A program made the position numbers and the translations under genes. Source: Deltaproteobacteria bacterium (GTDB lineage: Bacteria; Desulfobacterota; GWC2-55-46; S146-70). From it: a stretch of 10,324 nt of DNA. Location of the stretch: positions 1 to 10,324 of the forward strand of contig WGFD01000259.1 of NCBI GenBank assembly GCA_015492395.1. The letters run 5' to 3'. Position 1 is the stretch's first letter; each line of letters opens with the position of its first letter. Positions 1 through 7,304 of this stretch are shown in pieces. Under the pieces are notes generated by a model. It searched no databases. It saw only the letters and a program-made list of their open reading frames with translations, and was not told where the DNA came from.

Positions 1-1319
1 GTCTCGGTGGGCTCTATCATCATCGCTCCCTGTACTACTAGCGGGAAGTATATTGTGGGGGGATGGAAGCCGTAGTCTATGAGCCTCTTGGCAATATCTA
101 GCGTGCTTACGCCATGTTCCGCCTGGTATCTGTCCGTTAATACGCACTCGTGCATACACGGTCCGTCATAGGGCAGATGATAGTGGCCCTTCAGTCTTTC
201 CATCAGGTAGTTGGCGTTCAGTACGGCTGCGCCACTCGCTTCCCTCAGCCCTTCCCTGCCCATTGCCCTTACGTAACTGTAGGCGCGAACGACTATGCCG
301 AAGTTTGCATGAAAGGCCTTGACCCGCCCTATCGAGTAGGGGCAGTCATCATCGAGGAAATAGCGCCTGCCATCCTTCTTTACCCTTGGTTTCGGAAGAT
401 ACTTGGAGAGTTCATTTTTTACACCTACAGGCCCGCTTCCCGGTCCGCCGCCGCCATGAGGTGTCGAGAATGTCTTGTGTAGATTGAACTGAACTATATC
501 GACCCCCATATCGCTCAGCCTGGTGGTGCCCATGAGGGCGTTCAAGTTCGCGCCGTCACAGTAGACGAGGCCGCCACCGTCATGGACCATGTCTGCGACT
601 TCTCTTGTATGTTTCTCAAAGAGTCCCAGAGTATTCGGGTTGGTAAGCATCAGTGCCGCTGTATCGCTGTCCATGAGGGAGTCGATGGCCTCTGGGGAGA
701 TATTGCCCGAGGCGTCGGTCCTTACCGGCACGACTGTGAATCCGGCAAGGCGACAGCTTGCGGGGTTGGTGCCATGGGCGGTATCGGGGATAATGACTTT
801 TTTGCGGTCTTCACCCCTGTTCCTGAAGTATGCGGCTGCCATAAGCATGCCGACCAGCTCGCCATGGGCCCCTGCCGCCGGTTGGAGTGTTACCGCGTCC
901 ATACCGCTTATGGTGGCGAGCATTTCTTCCATCTCGAATATGATCTGCAATGCCCCCTGGGTCAGTTCATCCGGCTGATATGGGTGCAGTTTTGAAAAAC
1001 CATCTAGGGATGCAATGTCCTCATTTATCTTTGGGTTGTACTTCATGGTACATGATCCGAGGGGGTAGAGGTTGGTATCGACACTGAAGTTCAGTTGCGA
1101 CAACCTTACGTAGTGCCTGACGGTGTCGAGTTCAGAGACCTCCGGGAAACCGTCTATATCGTCCCTCAGCATTTCCGGAGGGATAGCCCTGTTTGCGTCC
1201 ATCTCTTCCACATCGGATGTCGGCGGGGATATACCCCTTCTGCCTGCGGATGATTTTTCAAAGATCAGTTCTTCGATATAGGGTTGGTCCCGGGGAGTTG
1301 TAGGGTCGGGGTTATTCAT
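1..1319 (-). CDS. gcvPB: Glycine dehydrogenase (decarboxylating) subunit 2, P protein C-terminal half, 3' end cut by window
   Basis: This is the PLP-binding half of the two-subunit P protein, which decarboxylates glycine and passes the aminomethyl group to the lipoyl arm of GcvH. About 439 codons are visible. The family is usually somewhat under 500 residues, so roughly the last 40-50 are missing past the left edge. The sequence shows NLYPLGSCTMKYNPKIN near residue 85, then LQPAAGAHGE, TAHGTNPASC and NPNTLGLFE. The HKTF motif holds the PLP lysine at about residue 282 and is followed by a glycine-rich PHGGGGPGSGP loop. IEPTE lies at the truncated end. The ATG shares an ATGA overlap with the gcvPA stop, which indicates translational coupling, and GAGGA lies about 12 bases upstream. 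Identity is secure from motifs and operon order. Confidence 0.96.
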   Translation of the reverse strand, partial: MNNPDPTTPRDQPYIEELIFEKSSAGRRGISPPTSDVEEMDANRAIPPEMLRDDIDGFPEVSELDTVRHYVRLSQLNFSVDTNLYPLGSCTMKYNPKINEDIASLDGFSKLHPYQPDELTQGALQIIFEMEEMLATISGMDAVTLQPAAGAHGELVGMLMAAAYFRNRGEDRKKVIIPDTAHGTNPASCRLAGFTVVPVRTDASGNISPEAIDSLMDSDTAALMLTNPNTLGLFEKHTREVADMVHDGGGLVYCDGANLNALMGTTRLSDMGVDIVQFNLHKTFSTPHGGGGPGSGPVGVKNELSKYLPKPRVKKDGRRYFLDDDCPYSIGRVKAFHANFGIVVRAYSYVRAMGREGLREASGAAVLNANYLMERLKGHYHLPYDGPCMHECVLTDRYQAEHGVSTLDIAKRLIDYGFHPPTIYFPLVVQGAMMIEPTE

Positions 1320-2668
1320 AGCTTTGATATTTCCTCTACCAGCGTATCCATCTCTTCCTTCGAGTTCATCTCCGTTACGCATACCAGGATATGCCTTGAC
1401 AACTCCGGGTAGAACCTGCTCAAAGAGATGCCGGGGAAGATCCCCTTCTGCAAAAGATGCTTTAACAGGTCATGGGGTGCGGCCTCCAGCCTTATGACGA
1501 ATTCGTTGAATGTAGGAGAGTTGAAGGCTACGGATACTCCCGGTAACTGGGAGAGGCCCATCTTAAGGTATTCCGCCTTGGATAAGTTGAGTCTGGCCAG
1601 TTCCATAAAGCCCAGCCTGCCATACAGTGACATAAAGACTGCCGCAGAAAGGGCGCACAGGCCTTCATTGGTACAGATGTTGGATGTCGCTTTTTCTCTC
1701 CTTATATGTTGTTCACGTGTCGCGAGTGTCAGGCAGTAGCCCCTCTTGCCAGCCGTGTCGACGGTCTCTCCGACAAACCTTCCGGGGACTTGCCTGGCGT
1801 ATCTCTTGAGGCTGGCAAGAAAACCTAAGTACGGGCCACCATACGAAAGGTGGTTTCCAAGTCCCTGTCCTTCGCCTACTACGATATCAGCGCCGTACTC
1901 TCCCGGTGGTTTTATGAGCCCAAGGGAGACCGGCTCCGTTACTGCCACAACCAGGAGGCCTCCACGTTCATGAATTAGACCGGAGATGGCTTGCAGATCC
2001 TCAATACACCCTAAGAAGTTGGGTTGCTGGATGAGAATGCATGCGGGTTCTTCGCCGATCTTCGCTTCCACCGCCCCTGCCGGTGTCCTGCCTGTTTCCG
2101 TACAGAATGTCACCTCATGGATGTCAAGGCCAAGCTCTCTCGTGTACGTATTGATGGTCGCCCTGTACTCGGGATGAAGTACTGAACTTACAAAGACATT
2201 ACGGCGCTTTGTTATTCTGGCCGCCATCAAGACAGCCTCAGCGGTCGCCGATGCCCCGTCATACATGGAGGCGTTGCTGATCTCCATACCCGTAAGCTGA
2301 CAGATCATAGTCTGGTACTCAAATATGGCCTGAAGGGTTCCCTGGCTTACTTCGGGCTGGTACGGTGTATACGGCGTGGAGAACTCGGAGCGGGATGTTA
2401 TGAACCTGACCGCACTCGGCATGTAGTGATTGTAGGAGCCTCCCCCCAGGAACGATATATAGTCGTCTACGGTAGCGTTCTTCTTTGCGATAATCTTAAG
2501 CTCCTTCAGGAGGTCCTGTTCTGTAAGGGCCGATGGAAGGTTGAGATCCGGTGCTGCCATCCCGGATGTGCCCATGGCCTTAGCCAGAACCTCTTCCACT
2601 GAAACGGAGCCTAGCACTTCAAGGATATCTCTTGTATCTTTTTTTGTATGGGGAAGGTATGAAGACAT
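1316..2668 (-). CDS. gcvPA: Glycine dehydrogenase (decarboxylating) subunit 1, P protein N-terminal half
   Basis: This is the non-PLP-lysine half of the split P protein. It forms the active glycine decarboxylase with GcvPB. The 450-residue length is normal for the family. Motifs in order are FLGGGSYNHYMP (about 73-84), a TPYTPYQPEVSQGT stretch near 98-111 and NASMYDGASA (about 132-141). These are conserved substrate and PLP-pocket signatures of the subunit. It starts 56 bases after the gcvH stop and ends in an ATGA overlap with gcvPB. No clear Shine-Dalgarno sequence precedes the ATG, and no better in-frame start is seen. It may rely on coupling to gcvH. A two-gene P protein is typical of many anaerobes, Gram-positives and archaea, in contrast to the single fused gene of enterobacteria. 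Confidence 0.97.
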   Translation of the reverse strand: MSSYLPHTKKDTRDILEVLGSVSVEEVLAKAMGTSGMAAPDLNLPSALTEQDLLKELKIIAKKNATVDDYISFLGGGSYNHYMPSAVRFITSRSEFSTPYTPYQPEVSQGTLQAIFEYQTMICQLTGMEISNASMYDGASATAEAVLMAARITKRRNVFVSSVLHPEYRATINTYTRELGLDIHEVTFCTETGRTPAGAVEAKIGEEPACILIQQPNFLGCIEDLQAISGLIHERGGLLVVAVTEPVSLGLIKPPGEYGADIVVGEGQGLGNHLSYGGPYLGFLASLKRYARQVPGRFVGETVDTAGKRGYCLTLATREQHIRREKATSNICTNEGLCALSAAVFMSLYGRLGFMELARLNLSKAEYLKMGLSQLPGVSVAFNSPTFNEFVIRLEAAPHDLLKHLLQKGIFPGISLSRFYPELSRHILVCVTEMNSKEEMDTLVEEISKL

Positions 2669-2724
2669 TTAGCAGGATAAGATCCGGATACTGACCGGCC
2701 GGCAAAGGCCGTAGCCGCCGATTA

Positions 2725-3111
2725 TTATTTTTCCTCCTCCAGATATTTCTGGTAATCCTCCGCGGATAATAACTCGCCTATTTCATCCCGGTTTTCGATC
2801 TCTATCTTGATCATCCACGCTTCACCGTATGGATCCTCGTTAATTACTTCCGGATTGTCTATGAGGGCGTCATTGACCTCCGCTACGGTTCCATTGAGGG
2901 GCGAATAGAGGTCGGAAACGGCCTTGACGGACTCGACTACGCCGAAAGGTTCATCTTTTGTGACGGTTCCACCTTCCTGCGGTAATTCAAGATATACAAT
3001 GTCACCCAGGGAGTCCTGCGCGTAATCCGTTACTCCAACCACCGCGATATCGGAATCTACCCTGATCCACTCATGCTCTTTAGTATACTTTAAGTCTTTG
3101 GGGAAGTCCAT
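2725..3111 (-). CDS. gcvH: Glycine cleavage system H protein (lipoyl carrier)
   Basis: This is the lipoylated shuttle protein that carries the aminomethyl group from P to T and is reoxidised by the L protein. With the start chosen here it has 128 residues, the normal size. It opens with the family-typical YTKEHEWIRV. The lipoylation site is Lys63 within VVESVKAVSD. The C-terminal part has NEDPYGEAWMIKI, also conserved. I chose the ATG at 3111 because AAAGGAG stands 7 bases upstream. The frame stays open to a GTG at 3198, immediately after the gcvT stop, but those 29 extra residues resemble nothing in the family. It lies between gcvT and gcvPA in the same operon. Confidence 0.96.
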   Translation of the reverse strand: MDFPKDLKYTKEHEWIRVDSDIAVVGVTDYAQDSLGDIVYLELPQEGGTVTKDEPFGVVESVKAVSDLYSPLNGTVAEVNDALIDNPEVINEDPYGEAWMIKIEIENRDEIGELLSAEDYQKYLEEEK

Positions 3112-3198
3112 GGCGCATCTCCTTTCTTCAAGGTTCTGTTTAATTGTTGACTGTGGTATCTCTTCTAGCGGGCGTTCCGCAGACCCGGTTGACTCCAC

Positions 3199-4293
3199 CT
3201 ACGCCAATTGCACGGTTGACGGTCTCTTGTAGAAAGGCTTCTTGACTATCCTTCCGTTTACCGTCTTCTTTCTTATCGCTATTTTCACTTCCGTGTCAAG
3301 AAGAGAATATCTCTCTTCTACATATCCTAACGCTATGGGTTTCTTGAGGACAGGTGAAAAGGTTCCGCTTGTAATACTCCCTATCTCGACACCGTCTTTT
3401 AATATACGGCAGCGCTCTCTTGGTATGCCGTTATCGGAGATTTCGATGGCCACTAGCCGTTTCTGCACGGCACGGTCCCGCAGGGCATCCTTACCGATGA
3501 ATCCGTCTTTTTCCATGGCTACAAAGCGGCCCAACCCGGCCTCCAAGGGGCCGGTTTTCTCATCGAGTTCATGTCCGTATAGCGGATAGCATTTTTCAAG
3601 CCTCAGCATATCCCTTGCGCCTAGTCCCGCAGGGAAGAGATCCGCCGCCCCTGAATCCGTAATAGTCTGCCAGACAGTCTCCGCCATGTCAACAGGGATA
3701 TAGATCTCAAAACCGTCTTCACCGGTGTAGCCGGTTCTGGATAGCAGGATTGGAACCCCTCTTATAGCGCACTCCTTGAAGTTGTAGTATTCGATACCGG
3801 CCGGATCCATGTCTGTTATGGGTCTTAGGACCTCACATGACAACGGACCTTGCAGCGCGACTTGGGCAAAGGCATCCGACAGATCGGTCATGTCGACCGA
3901 CGGTCCTATCTTTTCTCTTATCCATCCATATACCTTGTCCCTGTTGGATGCGTTCACACATAGAAGATATTGCTCTTCATCCGACCTGTAAAGGGTTACG
4001 TCATCGATGGCACCTCCGTCTTCGTTGCAAAGGATGGTATATTGAACCTGTCCGTCCTTAAGCCTTGATGCATCGTTCGTGGTGATATATTGAATCGCTT
4101 CAAGTGATTTCGAACCGGATATCTCTATCCTTCCCATATGGCTTACGTCAAACAGACCACACCGGTTCCTGACGGCCCAGTGCTCCTTGATTATGCCGCT
4201 GTAACTTAATGGCATCTCCCAACCGGCGAAAGGAACCATCTTTGCCCCAAGTTCGATGTGCAGTCTATATAGAGGTGTCTTTTTGATCTCCAT
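3199..4293 (-). CDS. gcvT: Glycine cleavage system T protein, aminomethyltransferase
   Basis: This tetrahydrofolate-dependent aminomethyltransferase releases ammonia from the aminomethyl-lipoyl arm of GcvH and makes 5,10-methylene-THF. Its 364 residues match the family. Visible motifs are AGWEMPLSYSG (about 23-33), GLFDVSHMG (46-54), and GAIDD near 94-98, where the catalytic Asp of T proteins lies. GYTGEDGFEIY follows in the second half, then GLGARDMLRLE and YGHELDE, which belong to the folate-binding region. It is the first gene of the operon and is divergent from the small gene at 4536. AAAGGA lies about 7 bases before the ATG and sits partly inside a small hairpin. The downstream gcvH start is 87 bases past its stop. 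Confidence 0.97.
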   Translation of the reverse strand: MEIKKTPLYRLHIELGAKMVPFAGWEMPLSYSGIIKEHWAVRNRCGLFDVSHMGRIEISGSKSLEAIQYITTNDASRLKDGQVQYTILCNEDGGAIDDVTLYRSDEEQYLLCVNASNRDKVYGWIREKIGPSVDMTDLSDAFAQVALQGPLSCEVLRPITDMDPAGIEYYNFKECAIRGVPILLSRTGYTGEDGFEIYIPVDMAETVWQTITDSGAADLFPAGLGARDMLRLEKCYPLYGHELDEKTGPLEAGLGRFVAMEKDGFIGKDALRDRAVQKRLVAIEISDNGIPRERCRILKDGVEIGSITSGTFSPVLKKPIALGYVEERYSLLDTEVKIAIRKKTVNGRIVKKPFYKRPSTVQLA

Positions 4294-4298
4294 TTGCG

Positions 4299-4313
4299 CA
4301 TCCTTTCCGGATG
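4299..4313 (-). promoter_or_regulatory. Short hairpin overlapping the gcvT ribosome binding site
   Basis: Read on the minus strand, CATCC and GGATG form a perfect 5-bp stem around the loop GGAAA. The likely gcvT Shine-Dalgarno (AAAGGA) has its adenines in the loop and its GGA in the stem. The hairpin ends about 5 bases before the ATG. It could damp translation initiation, but a 5-bp stem is weak and may be chance. Confidence 0.3.
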
Positions 4314-4374
4314 AGAACTATTCCGGTGTGCCTTTATATTGAGATGTTTTTGATGAGTTTTCAGATAAACACTA

Positions 4375-4400
4375 ATTACATAATGGGCAATGAATGTCAA
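4375..4400 (-). promoter_or_regulatory. Possible promoter for the gcv operon
   Basis: On the minus strand a perfect TTGACA (-35) at 4400-4395 is followed by TGTAAT (5 of 6 to TATAAT) at 4380-4375. The spacer is only 14 bases, shorter than the preferred 16-18, so this is a weak candidate. The position suits a leader of about 75-80 bases before gcvT, and the surrounding DNA is AT-rich. No other convincing pair was seen in the 242 bases between gcvT and the divergent gene. Confidence 0.3.
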
Positions 4401-4431
4401 AGGAAATCTCATCCTCAAAATACGATCCAAA

Positions 4432-4454
4432 AAGGTCTGATTTATTTAGACCTT
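4432..4454. repeat. Perfect inverted repeat, 7-bp arms with 9-base centre, possible operator
   Basis: AAGGTCT at 4432-4438 is mirrored exactly by AGACCTT at 4448-4454, around an AT-rich 9-base centre. It sits in the divergent intergenic region, upstream of both the gcv operon and the small gene at 4536. That is a usual place for a regulator binding site. On neither strand is it followed by a T-run, so it does not look like an intrinsic terminator. The protein that would bind it is unknown, and function is inferred only from symmetry and position. Confidence 0.4.
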
Positions 4455-4497
4455 CCATATGTTTATTCCATTTATACCGGTGATTTCAGCATTTCAC

Positions 4498-4526
4498 TTG
4501 ACAGCTAAAAGTAATAAGTGGAAAAT
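4498..4526 (+). promoter_or_regulatory. Possible sigma70 promoter for the small gene and usp
   Basis: A perfect TTGACA at 4498-4503 is followed, after a 17-base spacer, by GAAAAT at 4521-4526 (4 of 6 to TATAAT). Transcription would begin near 4533, only a few bases before the ATG at 4536. That would make the first message nearly leaderless and would exclude the upstream GTG at 4518 as the start. The -10 is mediocre, so this remains a candidate. Confidence 0.35.
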
Positions 4527-4535
4527 ACTTTATGT

Positions 4536-4814
4536 ATGAATGACACTTTCATATTATCCTGCCTGGAAGAGGCTGCGGAAAAACTGTCAATCAAAGTGGA
4601 CTATGATGACTTGAAGAGGGGTGATGTGGACACCGCAGGGGGGATCTTCGTGCTGAGGGGCGAAAGGCGTATTCTCATACACAGGGGACTGCATGTAAGG
4701 GAAAAGGTGTCCATTCTTGCGGAACTGCTGGCCGATATGAATATAGATGGTATACATCTCCCACCCGAAGTGAGAAAGATGCTTGAAAGCGCGCAGCGGG
4801 CACATTCCCTGTAG
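4536..4814 (+). CDS. Conserved-looking small protein of unknown function
   Basis: This is a 92-residue soluble protein with no signal peptide or membrane segment. I cannot assign a function. A helical N-terminus (LEEAAEKLSIKVDY) is followed by a compact alternating segment GGIFVLRGERRILIHRGL, a second amphipathic helix (VREKVSILAELLADM) and a proline-containing end, LPPEVRKMLES. This layout resembles small hypothetical proteins I recall from delta-proteobacteria-like genomes, but that is memory and not a search. The ATG at 4536 is preferred. A GTG at 4518 is in frame and adds six residues, but it has no ribosome binding site and lies upstream of the predicted transcription start. No strong Shine-Dalgarno precedes either start. 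It is followed 98 bases later by the universal stress protein gene on the same strand. Confidence 0.72.
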   Translation: MNDTFILSCLEEAAEKLSIKVDYDDLKRGDVDTAGGIFVLRGERRILIHRGLHVREKVSILAELLADMNIDGIHLPPEVRKMLESAQRAHSL

Positions 4815-4900
4815 CTGCTGTATGGCCGTGTAGTCGAATAGTAGTTGTACCGGAAGATCCCACGCGGGTTGCCACAGGGGTCTCCGGAATCCTGAGGATA

Positions 4901-4906
4901 GGGAGG
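4901..4906 (+). promoter_or_regulatory. Ribosome binding site of the usp gene
   Basis: GGGAGG lies 6 bases before the ATG at 4913. It is one of the clearest Shine-Dalgarno matches in the window and fixes the start of the universal stress protein. Confidence 0.75.
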
Positions 4907-4912
4907 TATGGA

Positions 4913-5380
4913 ATGAAAGGTATAAAGCGTCTTCTGGTTCCCATAGACTTCTATGAATGCTCCGAAGCCGCCTTTAATATGGCACTGGACATTGCAAAGG
5001 ACAAAAAAGGGGAGATAATACTGTTGTACGTGATCGATACGGAACTTATAGACAAGCTCTCTTCTCTCGGCGCCTCGAAGCGGTCCGAGATAAAACACGG
5101 TATGGAAATGAAGGCGAGTGAGGGGTTTGAGCGGCTTCACAAGAAGATGCGAAGAAGAATGAAGGGTGTCAAGGTGAAGGAACTGATAGATGTGGGTATC
5201 CCCTTCGTTCAGATACTAAAGAACGTGAAGGAGTTGTCGGCGGACCTGATAGTCATTGGCAGCTTTGGTTCATCCTCTCCGATGAGCAGGCTCTTCTTTG
5301 GCAGCACGGCGGAAAAGGTCCTCAGGGGAGCACGTGTTCCGGTCTTGTGTGTGCCCCCTCCGGAGGCGATCGAGGGTTAG
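4913..5380 (+). CDS. Universal stress protein (UspA family)
   Basis: This is a single-domain, cytoplasmic universal stress protein of 155 residues, a normal size. The first strand LLVPIDFYECSEAA carries the conserved Asp12 that contacts adenine nucleotide in ATP-binding members. The C-terminal LIVIGSFG...GSTAEKVL...VPVLCV is the family's nucleotide-loop and final-strand signature. In the ATP-binding class the loop pattern is G-2x-G-9x-G(S/T). Here it is G116-2x-G119-10x-G130-S131, one residue longer. ATP binding is therefore likely but not certain. The long charged helix region around residues 55-90 is rich in Lys and Arg. No promoter is evident in the 98 bases upstream, so it may be cotranscribed with the small gene before it. 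The specific stress role cannot be read from the sequence. Confidence 0.93.
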   Translation: MKGIKRLLVPIDFYECSEAAFNMALDIAKDKKGEIILLYVIDTELIDKLSSLGASKRSEIKHGMEMKASEGFERLHKKMRRRMKGVKVKELIDVGIPFVQILKNVKELSADLIVIGSFGSSSPMSRLFFGSTAEKVLRGARVPVLCVPPPEAIEG

Positions 5381-5458
5381 AACGGCCTTTTATAATAGCA
5401 CCGGAACTGTTAAGATAAGTCATTATCCGGCGTGCATGTGCCTTGGGCCGGGGTCGGT

Positions 5459-5488
5459 TTGAAAAAGGATGTGGAGCAGCCATACTAT
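5459..5488 (+). promoter_or_regulatory. Possible sigma70 promoter for the TPR-lolB-like pair
   Basis: TTGAAA at 5459-5464 (5 of 6 to the -35 consensus) is separated by 18 bases from TACTAT at 5483-5488 (4 of 6 to the -10). The predicted start near 5495 would give a leader of roughly 70 bases to the ATG at 5568. The 187 bases between usp and the TPR gene hold no recognisable gene, so this is where a promoter is expected. Confidence 0.4.
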
Positions 5489-5567
5489 TCTCTGGAGTAG
5501 TGCTTTTAACAACGGTTATCTGTAGAGACTTATGAGATATCTTGCCGGAATAATAAGGGGAAGGTCG

Positions 5568-7304
5568 ATGGTGTTTCGCTCCATTGAGGTTTTGCTGGCC
5601 ATGCTGGTCTTGACATCCTGCACCGCTTTTCAGCGCCAGGATAGTCCCGCTTTGCAATGGAAGGGGCAGAAGGCGGTCCGCGCCGTTATGATCGATTCTG
5701 AAGCATCAAATATATATTACCACTTTGCGGCGGCCCAGATAAAGATGTCGAGGGGAGATATTGATGGCGCGATAGACGATTATGAGGAAGTTATAAGGTA
5801 CGATCCGCAGTCACCCATGATTTACGCCGATCTTGCAATGTTGTATATACGCAAGGATGACCGGGGCTCGGCCCTGGAGGTTCTGAAGCGGGCTATTTCC
5901 ATCGATCCCGAGTATGAGCCAGGCTACCTCTTGCTGGGAAAGCTTTACTCGATCCTCGATATGGATGACAAGGCTATAGAGGCGTATAAGAGGGCCATCC
6001 AGCTTAAGCCGAACAGGTCCAAGACATATGTCTTCCTAGCAACCATATTCGCGGAGCGGAAGGAGTATGAAGACGCCAGGGACGTATTCGACGAGTTACT
6101 GGAGGTGGATCCGGATTCGGCCATAGCCTACTACTACCTGGGGAGGATTGAGGCGGAGGCCGGCAACTTTGAGGGGTCGGAGGAGTACTATGAAAAGGCG
6201 TTGGAGATCAGCCCGGGCTATGACGCTGCTCAACTCGAACTGGGCATGGTCTATGAGATGCAAAATGAGATAGACGAGGCGATAAAGGTCTATCGGAGAG
6301 TACTCTCAAGGCAGCCCCGGAATATAAACCTCAGAAAGAGGGTAGCGCAGCTCCTCATACACCGGAACAGGCTGGATGAGGCGATTTCACAGTATAAAGA
6401 GTTAAAGAAGTTTTCCACGTCGAAGGTCGATGCGATGGTGAAGATGGGTCTCATATACTTCGAGCGGAAGGAGTACGATGAGGCGATAATCGAGTTCAAC
6501 TTGGCCCTTATGGCGGACAGTAACGCCCACAAGGTCAGGTATTATCTGGCTTCTGCTTACGAAGAGAAGGGTGACCTGGCTAAGGCTATAGAGGAGTTCC
6601 AAAAGATCAAGGATGAGGCGGAGGTATTCGTGGATGCGAAGGTACGCCTTGCCTTCATATTCCAGAGGCAGGGGGAGGTCGACAAGGCCGTCAAGGAGAT
6701 AAAGGATGCCATCGAACTGAAGGGTAAAGATGTCGAGCTGTACAAGATACTGGTATCGGTCTACAAAAAGGCCAAGCGCCTGAAAGAGGCGGTGGAGACG
6801 ATCGAAAGGGCGATCGAGCTCGATCCTGAAAATCCGGATCTCCACTTCACACTGGGTGTTCTCTACGATGATATCGACGAGGATGAAAAGAGCATCGCTG
6901 AGATGAAGACAGTCCTGGAGCTTAACCAGGATCATGCAAATGCACTTAACTATCTTGGCTATACCTACGCCGAAAAGGGAATCAACCTCGATGAAGCGGA
7001 GATGCTGATCAAGCGGGCCCTCTCCATCAAGCCCGAAAGCGGCCATATCATAGACAGCCTGGGCTGGGTCTACTACAAGAAGGGCGAGTATGACAAGGCC
7101 GTAGTGGAGCTAGAGAGGGCCATAGGCTACCTTCCGGAAGACCCCATAGTCTCTGAACACCTCGGGGATGCATACCTGAAGAAGGGTATGAATTCAAAGG
7201 CCTTGGAGTATTACGAGAGGTCCAATCTGCTTAATCCGGACAATGCCGATTTGAAGGATAAGCTGGAGAATCTCAGGAGGTCCATCAATAATAAGAAGCG
7301 ATGA
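5568..7304 (+). CDS. TPR-repeat lipoprotein, fifteen tandem repeats
   Basis: This is a probable outer-membrane lipoprotein of 578 residues built almost wholly of tetratricopeptide repeats, which act as protein-protein scaffolds. The N-terminus (VLLAMLVLTSC) has a lipobox, LTSC, with the lipidated cysteine at residue 18. Thr follows it, so there is no Asp inner-membrane retention signal. From about residue 47 to 557 I count fifteen 34-residue TPR units with almost no gaps; one unit near residue 480 has 35 residues. Many units end in the classic AIxLDP or similar. A short Lys/Arg-rich tail closes the protein. I chose the ATG at 5568 because GGGGAAGG stands just upstream. An in-frame ATG at 5532 adds 12 residues with more basic charge but has a poor ribosome binding site. 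The stop overlaps the next ATG (ATGA). A TPR protein beside lolB is a recurrent arrangement in Gram-negatives, but its partners are unknown. Confidence 0.92.
   Translation: MVFRSIEVLLAMLVLTSCTAFQRQDSPALQWKGQKAVRAVMIDSEASNIYYHFAAAQIKMSRGDIDGAIDDYEEVIRYDPQSPMIYADLAMLYIRKDDRGSALEVLKRAISIDPEYEPGYLLLGKLYSILDMDDKAIEAYKRAIQLKPNRSKTYVFLATIFAERKEYEDARDVFDELLEVDPDSAIAYYYLGRIEAEAGNFEGSEEYYEKALEISPGYDAAQLELGMVYEMQNEIDEAIKVYRRVLSRQPRNINLRKRVAQLLIHRNRLDEAISQYKELKKFSTSKVDAMVKMGLIYFERKEYDEAIIEFNLALMADSNAHKVRYYLASAYEEKGDLAKAIEEFQKIKDEAEVFVDAKVRLAFIFQRQGEVDKAVKEIKDAIELKGKDVELYKILVSVYKKAKRLKEAVETIERAIELDPENPDLHFTLGVLYDDIDEDEKSIAEMKTVLELNQDHANALNYLGYTYAEKGINLDEAEMLIKRALSIKPESGHIIDSLGWVYYKKGEYDKAVVELERAIGYLPEDPIVSEHLGDAYLKKGMNSKALEYYERSNLLNPDNADLKDKLENLRRSINNKKR

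Noticed and set aside
150..995. Plus-strand open frames in the first kilobase
   Set aside because: They are antisense shadows of gcvPB, whose family motifs are clear on the minus strand.
2696..2711. CGGCC / GGCCG hairpin between gcvH and gcvPA
   Set aside because: A 5-bp stem in GC-rich DNA with no T-run is expected by chance, and the operon clearly continues through it.
3112..3198. Longer GcvH starting at the GTG at 3198
   Set aside because: The 29 extra residues are unlike the family, and a strong ribosome binding site (AAAGGAG) serves the ATG at 3111.
4294..4535. Glycine riboswitch upstream of gcvT
   Set aside because: Glycine riboswitches often precede gcvT, but I could not find the conserved tandem aptamer core in this AT-rich stretch, and the likely leader of about 80 bases is too short for two aptamers. 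A covariance-model search would settle it.
5391..5396. Perfect TATAAT just after the usp stop codon
   Set aside because: No acceptable -35 hexamer lies 15-19 bases upstream, and the pair at 5459-5488 fits better for the next gene.
5400..5430. GATAA / TTATC 5-bp hairpin with outer CCGG arms after usp, as a terminator
   Set aside because: The outer arms need a large asymmetric bulge, and a GC-rich sequence, not a T-run, follows.
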